The position numbers and the translations under genes were made by a program. From contig JAKBCE010000102.1 in NCBI GenBank assembly GCA_021808195.1, positions 1-8,348 of the forward strand: a stretch of DNA of 8,348 nucleotides. Direction: 5' to 3'. Origin of the DNA: Pseudomonadota bacterium (GTDB lineage Bacteria; Pseudomonadota; Gammaproteobacteria; Steroidobacterales; Steroidobacteraceae). The notes under the pieces are model-generated. The model saw only the letters and a program-made list of their open reading frames with translations. It ran no database searches and was not told where the DNA came from. Each line of letters begins with the position of its first letter. The first letter of the stretch is position 1. Below are positions 1-6,436 of this stretch, in pieces.

Positions 1-1
1 G

Positions 2-412
2 TGGGTGCCGCAGAGTTTCTCCGGCCAGGCTTCGCCGGGCGAGCGCTTTGCACGACCGCAGCCGCTGCCACAACGGCACGTGCCGAGGCCGCAATACCAT
101 CCTCCCCGTGCGGCCCAGTGGCAGCGGGCTGCGCCGAGTGCGCGCCCGCCGATGAACGCGGCGCCGGGTGCTCGCCCCGCGCCGCCGATGTATCGCCCGC
201 AGGATATTTCCGCCGAGCCCGACTGGACGCGCGCCCGCTCAGTTCCTAAGTACTATTACGTACCTCCGCGCTCCCCGCCGCCGATGTACCGGCCGCTGAG
301 TTCTCCCGTCACGCCCGATGCCGTTGCATCCCCGCCACGAGCGCCGACCTATCGGCCGATGTCCACCCCCGCGCGACGCATGTGGAGGCCGCATCCGCCG
401 CATTTGCCGTGA
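2..412 (+). CDS. Proline-rich protein, C-terminal part (5' end outside window)
   Basis: The frame is open from the first base and ends at TGA 410-412, so about 136 codons of a longer protein are visible; the in-frame GTG at 5 is probably not the true start. The product is very rich in Pro, Arg and Ala. It carries a loose recurring motif of the form P-P-M-Y-R-P, seen twice exactly, followed by a variant A-P-T-Y-R-P near the C-terminus. No cysteine, membrane segment or catalytic motif is visible in this part. Third codon positions are strongly G/C, as expected for real coding sequence in this genome. Low-complexity tails of this kind occur on several bacterial envelope proteins, including FecR-like and DUF6600-type proteins, but the diagnostic domain would lie upstream of the window. 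No function is assigned. It runs in the same direction as the cytochrome operon, with a 149-base gap. Confidence 0.55.
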   Translation, partial: WVPQSFSGQASPGERFARPQPLPQRHVPRPQYHPPRAAQWQRAAPSARPPMNAAPGARPAPPMYRPQDISAEPDWTRARSVPKYYYVPPRSPPPMYRPLSSPVTPDAVASPPRAPTYRPMSTPARRMWRPHPPHLP

Positions 413-459
413 ATCGCGCGGATGTGTGATTTTTGCCAACCAAATCCGCCTGATGTTTC

Positions 460-473
460 GGTTTCGCGAAACC
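460..473. promoter_or_regulatory. Perfect 14-bp palindrome upstream of the cytochrome operon
   Basis: The sequence GGTTTCGCGAAACC is its own reverse complement. It lies in the 149-base gap between the proline-rich gene and the cytochrome-porin gene, about 90 bases before the chosen start codon. A fully symmetric site without a central loop fits a dimeric DNA-binding protein better than an RNA hairpin, and no T-tract follows that would make it a terminator. I saw no convincing -35/-10 pair nearby. The operator role is inferred from position and symmetry only. Confidence 0.35.
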
Positions 474-561
474 CCTTGGCGGTCATTTCGGCTTCCCCCT
501 AGAGAGTCGCTTTCGTATCCTGCGCGCGTTTCCGCTTCTTATGGCGGATGGGAGAAGGCAG

Positions 562-2001
562 ATGCGACTGAAGACACGATTCCAGCTTGCGATGGCAGTG
601 GCGGCGGCCGGTGTGCTGCTGGCGCCCGCCGCCCAAGCCGTGCCGAGCTTTGCTCGGCAGACCGGCATGGCATGCGCTGCGTGCCACACGGTATTTCCTG
701 AGCTGACCCATTTCGGCCGGGTGTTCAAGGCCAACGGTTACGTGCTCGACAACCTCAAGCAGGTGCGTGCCGTGAACAGTGACCGGCAGCAGCTCCTCTC
801 GCTCTCGCAGCTGCCGACGTTCTCGATCATGACTCAGATCTCGTACACGACGCTGAACAAGCGCGTGCCCGATGCCACCAACCCTGCGGCCCCCGGGCTC
901 GCTCAAAATGGCACGGCCGGATTCCCGCAACAGCTGAGTCTGTTCTACGCGGGCAGAATCGCACCGCACTTCGGCGTGTTCTCACAGATCACCTATGCCA
1001 ACGACAGCGGCACGATCGGGATCGACAACACGGATCTGCGCTTTGCCAAGACCATGGTATTCGATGGCACGCACACGCTGACCTATGGCGTGTCGCTCAA
1101 CAACAACCCGACGGTGCAGGATCTGTGGAACAGCACGCCCGCGTGGGGTTTCCCGTACGATGCCAGCAACGCGGTGGTCTCGCCGCTCGCGGGCACGCAG
1201 ATCGACGGCGCCATGGCTCAGAGCGTCGCCGGGCTCACCGGGTATCTGTACTTCGACGAATCGTTGTACGTCGAATTCGGCGGTTATCGCTCCGCCCCGC
1301 AGGGCCAGACCAATGCGCTCACTGGACAGGCTGGCCCGCTCGATGGCACCTTCAGTAACGTCATCGAAGGGTTCTCGCCGTACTGGCGGCTCGCCTACGA
1401 GTACGACTGGGGTGCGAATTCGCTCGAAGTCGGTACCTACGGCGAGGACTTCAAGCTGCACCCCGGTGCCGGCCAGGCGTTGATGGGGCCGGACAACCGC
1501 TTCGCGGATGTCGCCGAGGACTTCCAGTACCAATATGTCGGTGAGCACAACATTGTGAGTGTCGCCGGCACGCACATCCACGAGAACATGAATCTGGCCG
1601 CGAGCTTCCTCAGTGGTGGTGCAGCGAACCGGTCGGACAGTCTCAACACGACGCGGATCTGGGCCAATTATTACTACCAGCGCCGTTACGGCGGCCAGAT
1701 CGGTTGGTTCTCGACTACCGGTACGAGTGACACCGCATTGTATCCGGGACCGGGTGCGGCGCCGTGCACGAATTCGAGCGGCTCCTCGATCTCTTGCGGT
1801 GTGGTGACTAGTGCGAATGGGTCGCCCGATACCGATGGGTTCGTTGGTGAAGTCTCGTATCTCCCGTGGCTGAACGTGCGGCTGTCTCTGCAATATACGC
1901 ACTACAACAAGTTCAATGGTGCTAGCAGCAACTACGACGGATTGGGACGCAGCGCATCGGATAACGACTCGATGTACTTGCTGCTCTGGTACGCATTCTG
2001 A
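562..2001 (+). CDS. Monoheme cytochrome c fused to an outer-membrane beta-barrel (Cyc2-like cytochrome-porin)
   Basis: The 479-residue product probably binds one c-type heme and sits in the outer membrane. I chose ATG 562 over ATG 541 because GGAGAAGG (551-558) sits just before it and the protein then begins with a clean Sec signal peptide, with likely cleavage after A-Q-A at residue 26. The mature protein starts with P-x-F-A-R-Q-T-G and the heme site C38-A-A-C41-H42, followed by F-G-R-V-F-K-A-N-G-Y. As I recall the Cyc2 family, this matches the conserved N-terminal signature of those fused monoheme porins, which are also about 480 residues long. The remaining ~420 residues alternate polar and aromatic residues, and the chain ends in Phe, as outer-membrane barrels often do. 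C402 and C412 could form a disulfide in a loop. The gene starts an operon with the diheme cytochrome 8 bases downstream. Iron oxidation is only one possibility; related proteins occur in organisms not known to oxidise iron. Confidence 0.85.
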   Translation: MRLKTRFQLAMAVAAAGVLLAPAAQAVPSFARQTGMACAACHTVFPELTHFGRVFKANGYVLDNLKQVRAVNSDRQQLLSLSQLPTFSIMTQISYTTLNKRVPDATNPAAPGLAQNGTAGFPQQLSLFYAGRIAPHFGVFSQITYANDSGTIGIDNTDLRFAKTMVFDGTHTLTYGVSLNNNPTVQDLWNSTPAWGFPYDASNAVVSPLAGTQIDGAMAQSVAGLTGYLYFDESLYVEFGGYRSAPQGQTNALTGQAGPLDGTFSNVIEGFSPYWRLAYEYDWGANSLEVGTYGEDFKLHPGAGQALMGPDNRFADVAEDFQYQYVGEHNIVSVAGTHIHENMNLAASFLSGGAANRSDSLNTTRIWANYYYQRRYGGQIGWFSTTGTSDTALYPGPGAAPCTNSSGSSISCGVVTSANGSPDTDGFVGEVSYLPWLNVRLSLQYTHYNKFNGASSNYDGLGRSASDNDSMYLLLWYAF

Positions 2002-2009
2002 GGTGGGAC

Positions 2010-2657
2010 ATGAGGAACTATAGCCTGAAAGTTTGGTTGCATCGTGGCCTGCTGGCCGCTTCGGCGGCGGCATTCACCTTCGCCAGTATGCCAAGCGGCG
2101 CACAGGGTGCGCCGACCCCGCCGCAGCAGGCGCCGGAGCTGGCGGTCGCGGTGTGTGGAACGTGTCACGGTGTTACGGGTAACAGCATCAATCCGATGTT
2201 TCCGCGGCTCGCGGGACAGCATGCCTGGTACATCGAGCAGCAGCTGAAGGAGTTTCGTGCCGAGACTCGCGGCGATCCGTATGCGATCGCTTACATGTGG
2301 GGTATGGCCAATCAGCTGTCCGATCCCACCATCGTCGCGCTGGCGAAGTACTTCTCCAGTCAGACGCCGGGTCCCGGCACGCCCCATCCGGAGGCGATCA
2401 TCGCTCGGGGACGGAACATCTTCGAGCATGGCATTCCGACGCAGGGCGTACCGGCCTGCGCGGCCTGCCACGGTCCGCAGGGGCTCGGCAGCAGTGCCTT
2501 CCCCCGCCTTGCAGGCCAGCACGCCAAGTACATCATGAAGCAACTCGAGTCGTTCCAGAGCAATATGCGCAAAGTTGCGATCATGCACGGCGTCGCCTCG
2601 ACGCTGCACCGGTCACAGATGCGCGCGGTCGCCGACTACCTGGAGTCACTGCCGTAA
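2010..2657 (+). CDS. Periplasmic diheme cytochrome c (c4 type)
   Basis: This 215-residue electron carrier has two homologous heme domains. An N-terminal signal peptide of about 33 residues (cleavage near A-Q-G) sends it to the periplasm. Domain 1 has C49-G-T-C52-H53 and domain 2 has C150-A-A-C153-H154. Each heme site is followed by the shared block F-P-R-L-A-G-Q-H-A-x-Y-I, showing internal duplication. Candidate axial methionines are M96/M99 in domain 1 and M192 in domain 2. Length and architecture fit the cytochrome c4 family. ATG 2010 is preceded by GGTGGG (2002-2007), and only 8 bases separate it from the upstream stop, so the two genes are surely co-transcribed. The partnership with a cytochrome-porin parallels Cyc2-Cyc1 of Acidithiobacillus ferrooxidans, where Cyc1 is also a diheme c4. 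A role as periplasmic shuttle to or from the outer-membrane cytochrome is inferred from this context. Confidence 0.93.
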   Translation: MRNYSLKVWLHRGLLAASAAAFTFASMPSGAQGAPTPPQQAPELAVAVCGTCHGVTGNSINPMFPRLAGQHAWYIEQQLKEFRAETRGDPYAIAYMWGMANQLSDPTIVALAKYFSSQTPGPGTPHPEAIIARGRNIFEHGIPTQGVPACAACHGPQGLGSSAFPRLAGQHAKYIMKQLESFQSNMRKVAIMHGVASTLHRSQMRAVADYLESLP

Positions 2658-2697
2658 TTGCTTAACTCAAGCGCCGCCTGATCGGGCGGTGTCGCGA

Positions 2698-2748
2698 CGG
2701 GGTTTACCGCATCCTTCCCCCCCTCCCGCGGTAAACCCCGTTTTTTTT
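2698..2748 (+). terminator. Rho-independent terminator of the cytochrome operon
   Basis: A perfect 13-bp inverted repeat (arms 2698-2710 and 2728-2740, CGGGGTTTACCGC and its complement) encloses a 17-base pyrimidine-rich loop and is followed at once by eight T residues (2741-2748). It begins 40 bases after the stop of the diheme cytochrome gene. A smaller GC-rich hairpin (arms 2674-2678 and 2685-2689) precedes it. There is no A-tract before the left arm, so it should terminate only plus-strand transcription. The last T of the tract forms part of the stop codon of the transposase remnant on the other strand. Confidence 0.92.
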
Positions 2749-2905
2749 ACCCAATTCCCGGAAGCACAGCCCGGACTTTGAGAAAGAAGTCCTCCTCATC
2801 CGGCGAGCCGTAGGCCATCGGCTTCATGATCTTGCTCTTGCGGGTGATCTCCTGGAGTCCGCCGGTGTGCAGCCAATAGCGGCAGTGCGCCATCGGCTCA
2901 TGACT
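2747..2905 (-). pseudogene. ISL3-family-like transposase, C-terminal remnant
   Basis: The last ~52 codons of a minus-strand frame, ending at TAA 2747-2749, read as the C-terminus of a DDE transposase. The visible blocks are H-T-G-G-L-Q-E, then K-S-K-I-M-K-P-M-A-Y-G, then D-E-E-D-F-F-L-K-V-R. These line up with the ISL3/IS204/IS1001-type ending T-G-x-L-E-G-x-N-N-K-I-K ... A-Y-G-F-R-D-x-E-Y-F-x-L-K. Under that alignment the catalytic Glu is Gln (codon at 2852-2854), and the two Asn before K-x-K are also replaced. The frame stays open up to 3073, but that part has no transposase character and overlaps a plus-strand LysR-like reading, so I end the remnant near 2905. The N-terminal zinc-binding and DDE domains are missing. 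No terminal inverted repeat could be assigned. The family call comes from motif memory and is moderately secure. Confidence 0.6.
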
Positions 2906-2932
2906 ACGCTGTGGTGCCGTCCAGATCTGTGA

Positions 2933-3124
2933 GGTTCGATAAGGGATTTGTGGCCGTTGCCACGGTGCCTCATTGGCGAGGATCTGGCCAGCGGACAGCT
3001 CGTCGAACTTGAACGTCGCGCAGGGCACCTGGTCCCGCTCACGTTCGCAATCTCGCAGCTCTGGGGTTACCACCGCTGCCCATGCGAATCGCGACTGATC
3101 GAGCGGCTTGGCAATCCCCCGAGT
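2933..3124 (+). pseudogene. LysR-type regulator, C-terminal effector-domain remnant
   Basis: After an in-frame TGA (2930-2932) the plus strand reads a segment with L-P-R-C-L-I-G-E-D-L-A-S-G-Q-L-V-E-L, starting about 2954. This closely resembles the late part of LysR substrate-binding domains, where L-P-R-F-L-V-x-x-D-L-A-S-G-R-L-V-x-L is typical. It is followed by W-G-Y-H-R-C-P and L-I-E-R-L, fitting the last strand and helix of that domain. The glycine-rich turn that normally precedes L-P-R is shortened. There is no helix-turn-helix domain upstream and no start codon with a ribosome binding site. The frame runs on to TGA 3233-3235, but residues after about 3124 look non-homologous. I read it as a truncated, decayed regulator that may once have controlled a neighbour. 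Confidence 0.45.
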
Positions 3125-3321
3125 ATCTCTAAGCGAGTTGGACGGCGCATCGTCTCAGCGAAGGGCGCAAAGACCTGCAGAGGTTTGCAACCCAGGGACT
3201 TAGGTAGCCTCTCCGGCTCCAGTTGCGTGCCCTGAGCTGGATTCAACCCATCGGCCTCGCGCCGTCACAAGAGCCCAGCGCCACGCCGCTAAGATCCGGT
3301 ATCTCCATCCAAGGGCCTCAA

Positions 3322-4019
3322 ATGCAGGACCAATCCCGTGAATTCGCGCGGCATCGCCTACCGTATGCTGGCCCCGTGTTCGGATGCCGACGATGAGCTG
3401 CAGGATGCCTACCTTCGCTGGCACCGAGGGGCTTCGCAGGAGCTGCGCTCGCGCGAAGCCTGGTTGGTGACAGCGGTCACGCGCCACTGCATCGACAGGC
3501 TGCGCGTCGCCCGCGCCGAGCTTTCCTCCAGACACTCGATCGCGTTCCTCGTCCTGCTCGAGCAGCTCCAACCGGATGAGCGCGACGCGCTCCTGCTGCA
3601 TGAGGTGTTCGAGACCGGCGACGGCGAGATCGCTGAATTTCTGGGCCGGAGCGAGGTCGCGTGCCGTCCTCGACCGCTTCGCGCACGCGATCCAGACGCA
3701 GGACAAGGCAGCACCCATCGAGCAGGTCGCGGAGCATGCGAGCTGGACCTCCGATCGCGACGACCACCCGCGGGCGGCGAGCAAGGTGATTCGCGGCCGT
3801 GACCGCGTGGCGTGCTTCGTGCTGGGGGTGCTGGGGCGCCACGCACACGAACTTTCATTGGAGGCCGCTTCCGTGAACGGTGAGCCCGCGCTCGCGGTGG
3901 GAGCCACGGGCAGGCTCATCTTCGTCATCAAGATGCGCACGGACGGGATTCGGATACTCGATGTCTACGCGGAGTTGAACCCGGACAAGCGCACCGGGGG
4001 TGCGGTCCCTCGGGGGTGA
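3322..4019 (+). pseudogene. ECF41/SigJ-like sigma factor with SnoaL-like C-terminal domain, broken by several deletions
   Basis: All parts of an ECF sigma factor with a C-terminal SnoaL-like domain are recognisable, but not in one frame. ATG 3322 begins M-Q-D-Q-S-R-E-F-A in frame 1. Sigma region 2 (G-I-A-Y-R-M-L, then D-E-L-Q-D-A-Y-L-R-W-H, then E-A-W-L-V-T-A-V-T-R) lies in frame 2 from about 3350, implying a deletion near 3345. Region 4 (A-F-L-V-L-L-E-Q-L, then D-E-R-D-A-L-L-L-H-E-V-F, then G-R-S-E-V-A-C-R) follows in frame 2, but the usual linker between regions 2 and 4 is largely missing. After about 3665 the homology jumps to frame 3, losing the end of region 4, and continues as L-D-R-F-A-H-A-I-Q-T-Q-D, R-D-R-V-A and R-I-L-D-V-Y-A to TGA 4017-4019. 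The gene cannot make a working sigma factor. ECF41 genes commonly neighbour carboxymuconolactone-decarboxylase-like genes, and such a remnant follows here. Confidence 0.85.
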
Positions 4020-4089
4020 AACCGGTGTCACAGACGCGGATGCCGCTTCGTCTGCGGAGCAGACATCCCGTCCACGTAAGCAGATCAGC

Positions 4090-4214
4090 ATGACACCGCG
4101 AATCGACTCCCGGCGCGTCAATTCCAAGGTGTGGCCACACCTGCTGGGCATCGAAGGCTACCGGCACGGTTAGAGCGTCGACCCCCGGTTAACTGTCGGC
4201 GCATCAACGGAAAC
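4090..4214 (+). pseudogene. Carboxymuconolactone decarboxylase/AhpD-like protein, N-terminal remnant
   Basis: From ATG 4090 the frame reads M-T-P-R-I-D-S-R-R-V, then L-L-G-I-E-G-Y, and stops at TAG 4171-4173 after 27 codons. Beyond the stop the same frame gives S-V-D-P-R-L-T, and another frame gives I-N-G-N (4203-4214). Together these resemble the start of CMD-family proteins: M-T-x-R-I-D-x-x-K-V, L-x-x-L-E-x-Y, G-L-D-P-x-L, and A-S-Q-I-N-G-C. The peroxidase-type CxxC motif that should come next is gone. No ribosome binding site precedes the ATG. The position just after an ECF41-like gene supports the call, since CMD-family genes are frequent partners of ECF41 sigma factors. The match is short, so confidence is moderate. 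Confidence 0.5.
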
Positions 4215-5521
4215 CGCAGCACCAAGCGTGGGTCACGGAATGAATTCGCGGCCGATAATCCGATTGGGCAGGACTCGAACTTTTGCACGGTGCCGTATCA
4301 TCGCGGGGCCTTCACAACCGGCCCTCACGGCCGCCATCGGCTGACCCGCCATGAAATCTTCTAACGAGCGCACACGCCGGATGGGTCGATGCTGGGAGCG
4401 TGAAGCGGATCCGGCGAGGGAATGCCACGCCTCTGTTGCGCGTTGCCGAGGATGGGGCCCAATTACGTCAGAAAATTAACTTCTTCCGGGTTGTATGACT
4501 CAACGAGTTAATCAGTAGTTCGTAGCGGTATACCTTGTGTGCTCAGCGCCAAACCGGACAAGAAGCCTACTATCCCTATGGCAAAGGCTCTGCACCGAGA
4601 GCGGCAGGCGGCGTGGATTCTCGCCGCCACCTTCCTCCTATGTCCAAATTGCCTGGCCTATTCAGCGCGCCAATGGGGTGTGCAGACATAGGTGGGTTCG
4701 GCTGAATGAGCCAACATTGATGTGTCCCACAGAGGCGCGGGGGTTGTCTCAGTCGTCAGCAACTCAATTTGGACGATTCCGCATGGAAATTCGCAATGAA
4801 GTCAACTGTGCGGAGCGACCCGAAGAGTGTGCGCCAGGCCGATCAAGAAATCACGACTTCCATATCACTCCCCGGGGGCGCGTTCGACGAAGAAGAGGCC
4901 TGTGTGCGTGAGCTGCCAACTTGAGTCTTCGGGCGCTTGCCGCACGCCGGCGTTCCAGTCCGCACCGCTGCGGCGCGCAGAGCCCGTGTAAGATGCGTTG
5001 CGCGGATTCGAGACAAACAGGAACCCGAGGCAAGGTTGTGTAGAGCCTTTGCATCAGATACTTACAGAACCTGTGCGCGTCTCAGTGCGGTCATCTCCCG
5101 GGCACCGGGCGGGCCATCCTCCAATCTGGGCGCGAGGGAGTTCTGGCTGTGCTGCCGCTCGCGCGTGTTGCCGTTGTGCATGGTTCCCGAACCGCTTCTA
5201 GGGGGGGGCTGTGGTGCTGGCTCGTCCGGTGATCTACAATATGGGAAACGATAAAAGGGGCGCTGGTCTTGTCGAGGAACCGTGGTCGGGCAGCTATCAA
5301 GGGACCAAGACCGGGTGCCTCCGTGCGCAACGGTAATCTTTCCGCCAATCACCGCGCTGATGCGCGCTGCCGACCTCACGATCGTTCCGATACCCACGAT
5401 CATATGGATAGGTTGTACGGCTCGATTTGCGTACGTCCCGGCAGTGAACTCCGCCACGAATGATGTGTCACGAGCCCGAGGCATCAGGCACCAAGAACAA
5501 CGATCCGTCTCTGGAGGCACC
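4215..5521. other. Long stretch without a supported gene
   Basis: About 1.3 kb lie between the decayed ECF41/CMD locus and the b-type cytochrome. It is interrupted by stops in all frames and contains an AT-richer patch around 4475-4535. Small open frames exist but none is convincing. One at 4721-4924 (+) has a usable ATG at 4796 and ends in an acidic, protein-like tail, but has no clear ribosome binding site. One at 4539-4691 (+) contains a hydrophobic stretch. A minus-strand frame from about 5486 down to 5062 has no start context. A run of eight G residues sits at 5201-5208, and the -10-like TACAAT at 5235-5240 has no good -35. I recognise no family here. Given the neighbouring pseudogenes, decayed coding DNA is the likeliest content. 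A promoter for the downstream b-cytochrome operon should lie somewhere in its last few hundred bases, but I cannot point to it. Confidence 0.6.
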
Positions 5522-6436
5522 GTGAGAATCGAAGTCGAACCCGGCACAGCGACATCCCGGCTGGGAACATCAGGGCAGATTGCGCCCGAGCCAGCAAAGC
5601 GCTCGAGCAGACAGTTCTTCGTGTACCGGCACACGATTGCAGTACGAATCCTCCACTGGGTCAACTTTCTTACCCTGGCGATCATGCTGATGAGCGGGCT
5701 GCAGATCTTCAATGCGCGGCCTGATCTTTACTGGGGCACAACGTCGCATTTTTCGCATCCGCTGCTCAGCATGAGTGCGATGCAGGACAGTCAGGGACAC
5801 ACGTGGGGCGTGACGACGATTGGATCGCATAGTTTCGTCACCACCGGGCTGTTCGGTTGGTCGAAAGGGAGTGATGGCGCATACACCGAGCGCGGCTTTC
5901 CGCGATGGGCAACGCTACCGAGCGATACCTGGCTCGCCATGGGCCGACTGTGGCACCTCTTCTTTGCATGGATCCTGGTGCTCAATGGTGCCGTGTATGT
6001 GCTTCTGGGGCTCGCATCCGGGCATCTGCGGCGCGATCTGTGGCTGACCCGGTCCGATTGGCGCCGCCTCGGCCATACGCTCGTCGAGCATTTGCGGTTG
6101 CGCTTCCCGAAAGGCGAGGAAGCTCGCCGCTACAATGGAATTCAGAAGCTCGCTTATCTATTCGTTGTTTTCATCGTAGGTCCATTAATCGTTCTGACGG
6201 GTCTTACGATGTCACCGACAATAGATGCCGGCTTTCCTTCGTTGCTCTGGCTGTTTGACGGCAGGCAGAGCGCGCGCACGATCCATTTCATCTGTGCGAT
6301 GACCTTGCTTGCATTCTTCATCGTACATATCGTCATGGTCATTCTGTCGGGACTTCGGAACAACATTCGTTCGATGATAACCGGACGCTATGCCATCGAA
6401 GCAGAAGCGAAAGCCATGGAGTCGCATCGTGACTAA
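5522..6436 (+). CDS. Membrane b-type cytochrome (cytochrome b561 / Ni-Fe hydrogenase b-subunit type)
   Basis: This 304-residue inner-membrane diheme b cytochrome probably exchanges electrons between quinones and the molybdoenzyme encoded next. GTG 5522 was chosen because GGAGG (5513-5517) lies 4 bases before it and the product fits the family; the frame stays open upstream, but that part has no family character. Four hydrophobic helices are visible at about residues 41-63, 144-166, 207-229 and 254-277. Histidines inside or at the edge of these helices (H45 in H-W, H145, H255, H269) are the candidate heme ligands, the pattern expected for the four-helix PF01292 family. An unusually long, His- and Ser-rich loop of about 80 residues separates helices 1 and 2. 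The C-terminal tail is charged. The stop overlaps the start of the downstream gene by 8 bases, indicating translational coupling. It is not a YedZ homologue, despite the YedY-like partner. Confidence 0.9.
   Translation: MRIEVEPGTATSRLGTSGQIAPEPAKRSSRQFFVYRHTIAVRILHWVNFLTLAIMLMSGLQIFNARPDLYWGTTSHFSHPLLSMSAMQDSQGHTWGVTTIGSHSFVTTGLFGWSKGSDGAYTERGFPRWATLPSDTWLAMGRLWHLFFAWILVLNGAVYVLLGLASGHLRRDLWLTRSDWRRLGHTLVEHLRLRFPKGEEARRYNGIQKLAYLFVVFIVGPLIVLTGLTMSPTIDAGFPSLLWLFDGRQSARTIHFICAMTLLAFFIVHIVMVILSGLRNNIRSMITGRYAIEAEAKAMESHRD

Noticed and set aside
74..85. Same 12-bp palindrome CGGCACGTGCCG as upstream of ssb
   Set aside because: It lies inside the proline-rich coding region, and the sequence around it has no further similarity. 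Likely coincidence in GC-rich DNA.
982..2073. Long minus-strand frame antisense to the cytochrome-porin
   Set aside because: Composition rich in Arg, Val and Thr with no motif. The plus strand has a signal peptide, CxxCH and ribosome binding site, so this is a shadow of high GC coding DNA.
3200..3940. 246-codon minus-strand frame over the sigma-factor region
   Set aside because: The plus strand carries recognisable sigma and SnoaL blocks. The minus product has no family features and no start context.
4266..4280. tRNA T-arm-like sequence on the minus strand (GTTCGAGTCCTGCCC)
   Set aside because: The T-stem does not pair and no D-arm, anticodon arm or acceptor stem can be folded around it. 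Probably chance, though an attachment-site relic cannot be fully excluded.
5235..5240. TACAAT as a -10 box for the b-cytochrome operon
   Set aside because: No acceptable -35 hexamer at 16-18 bases, and it lies nearly 290 bases before the start codon.
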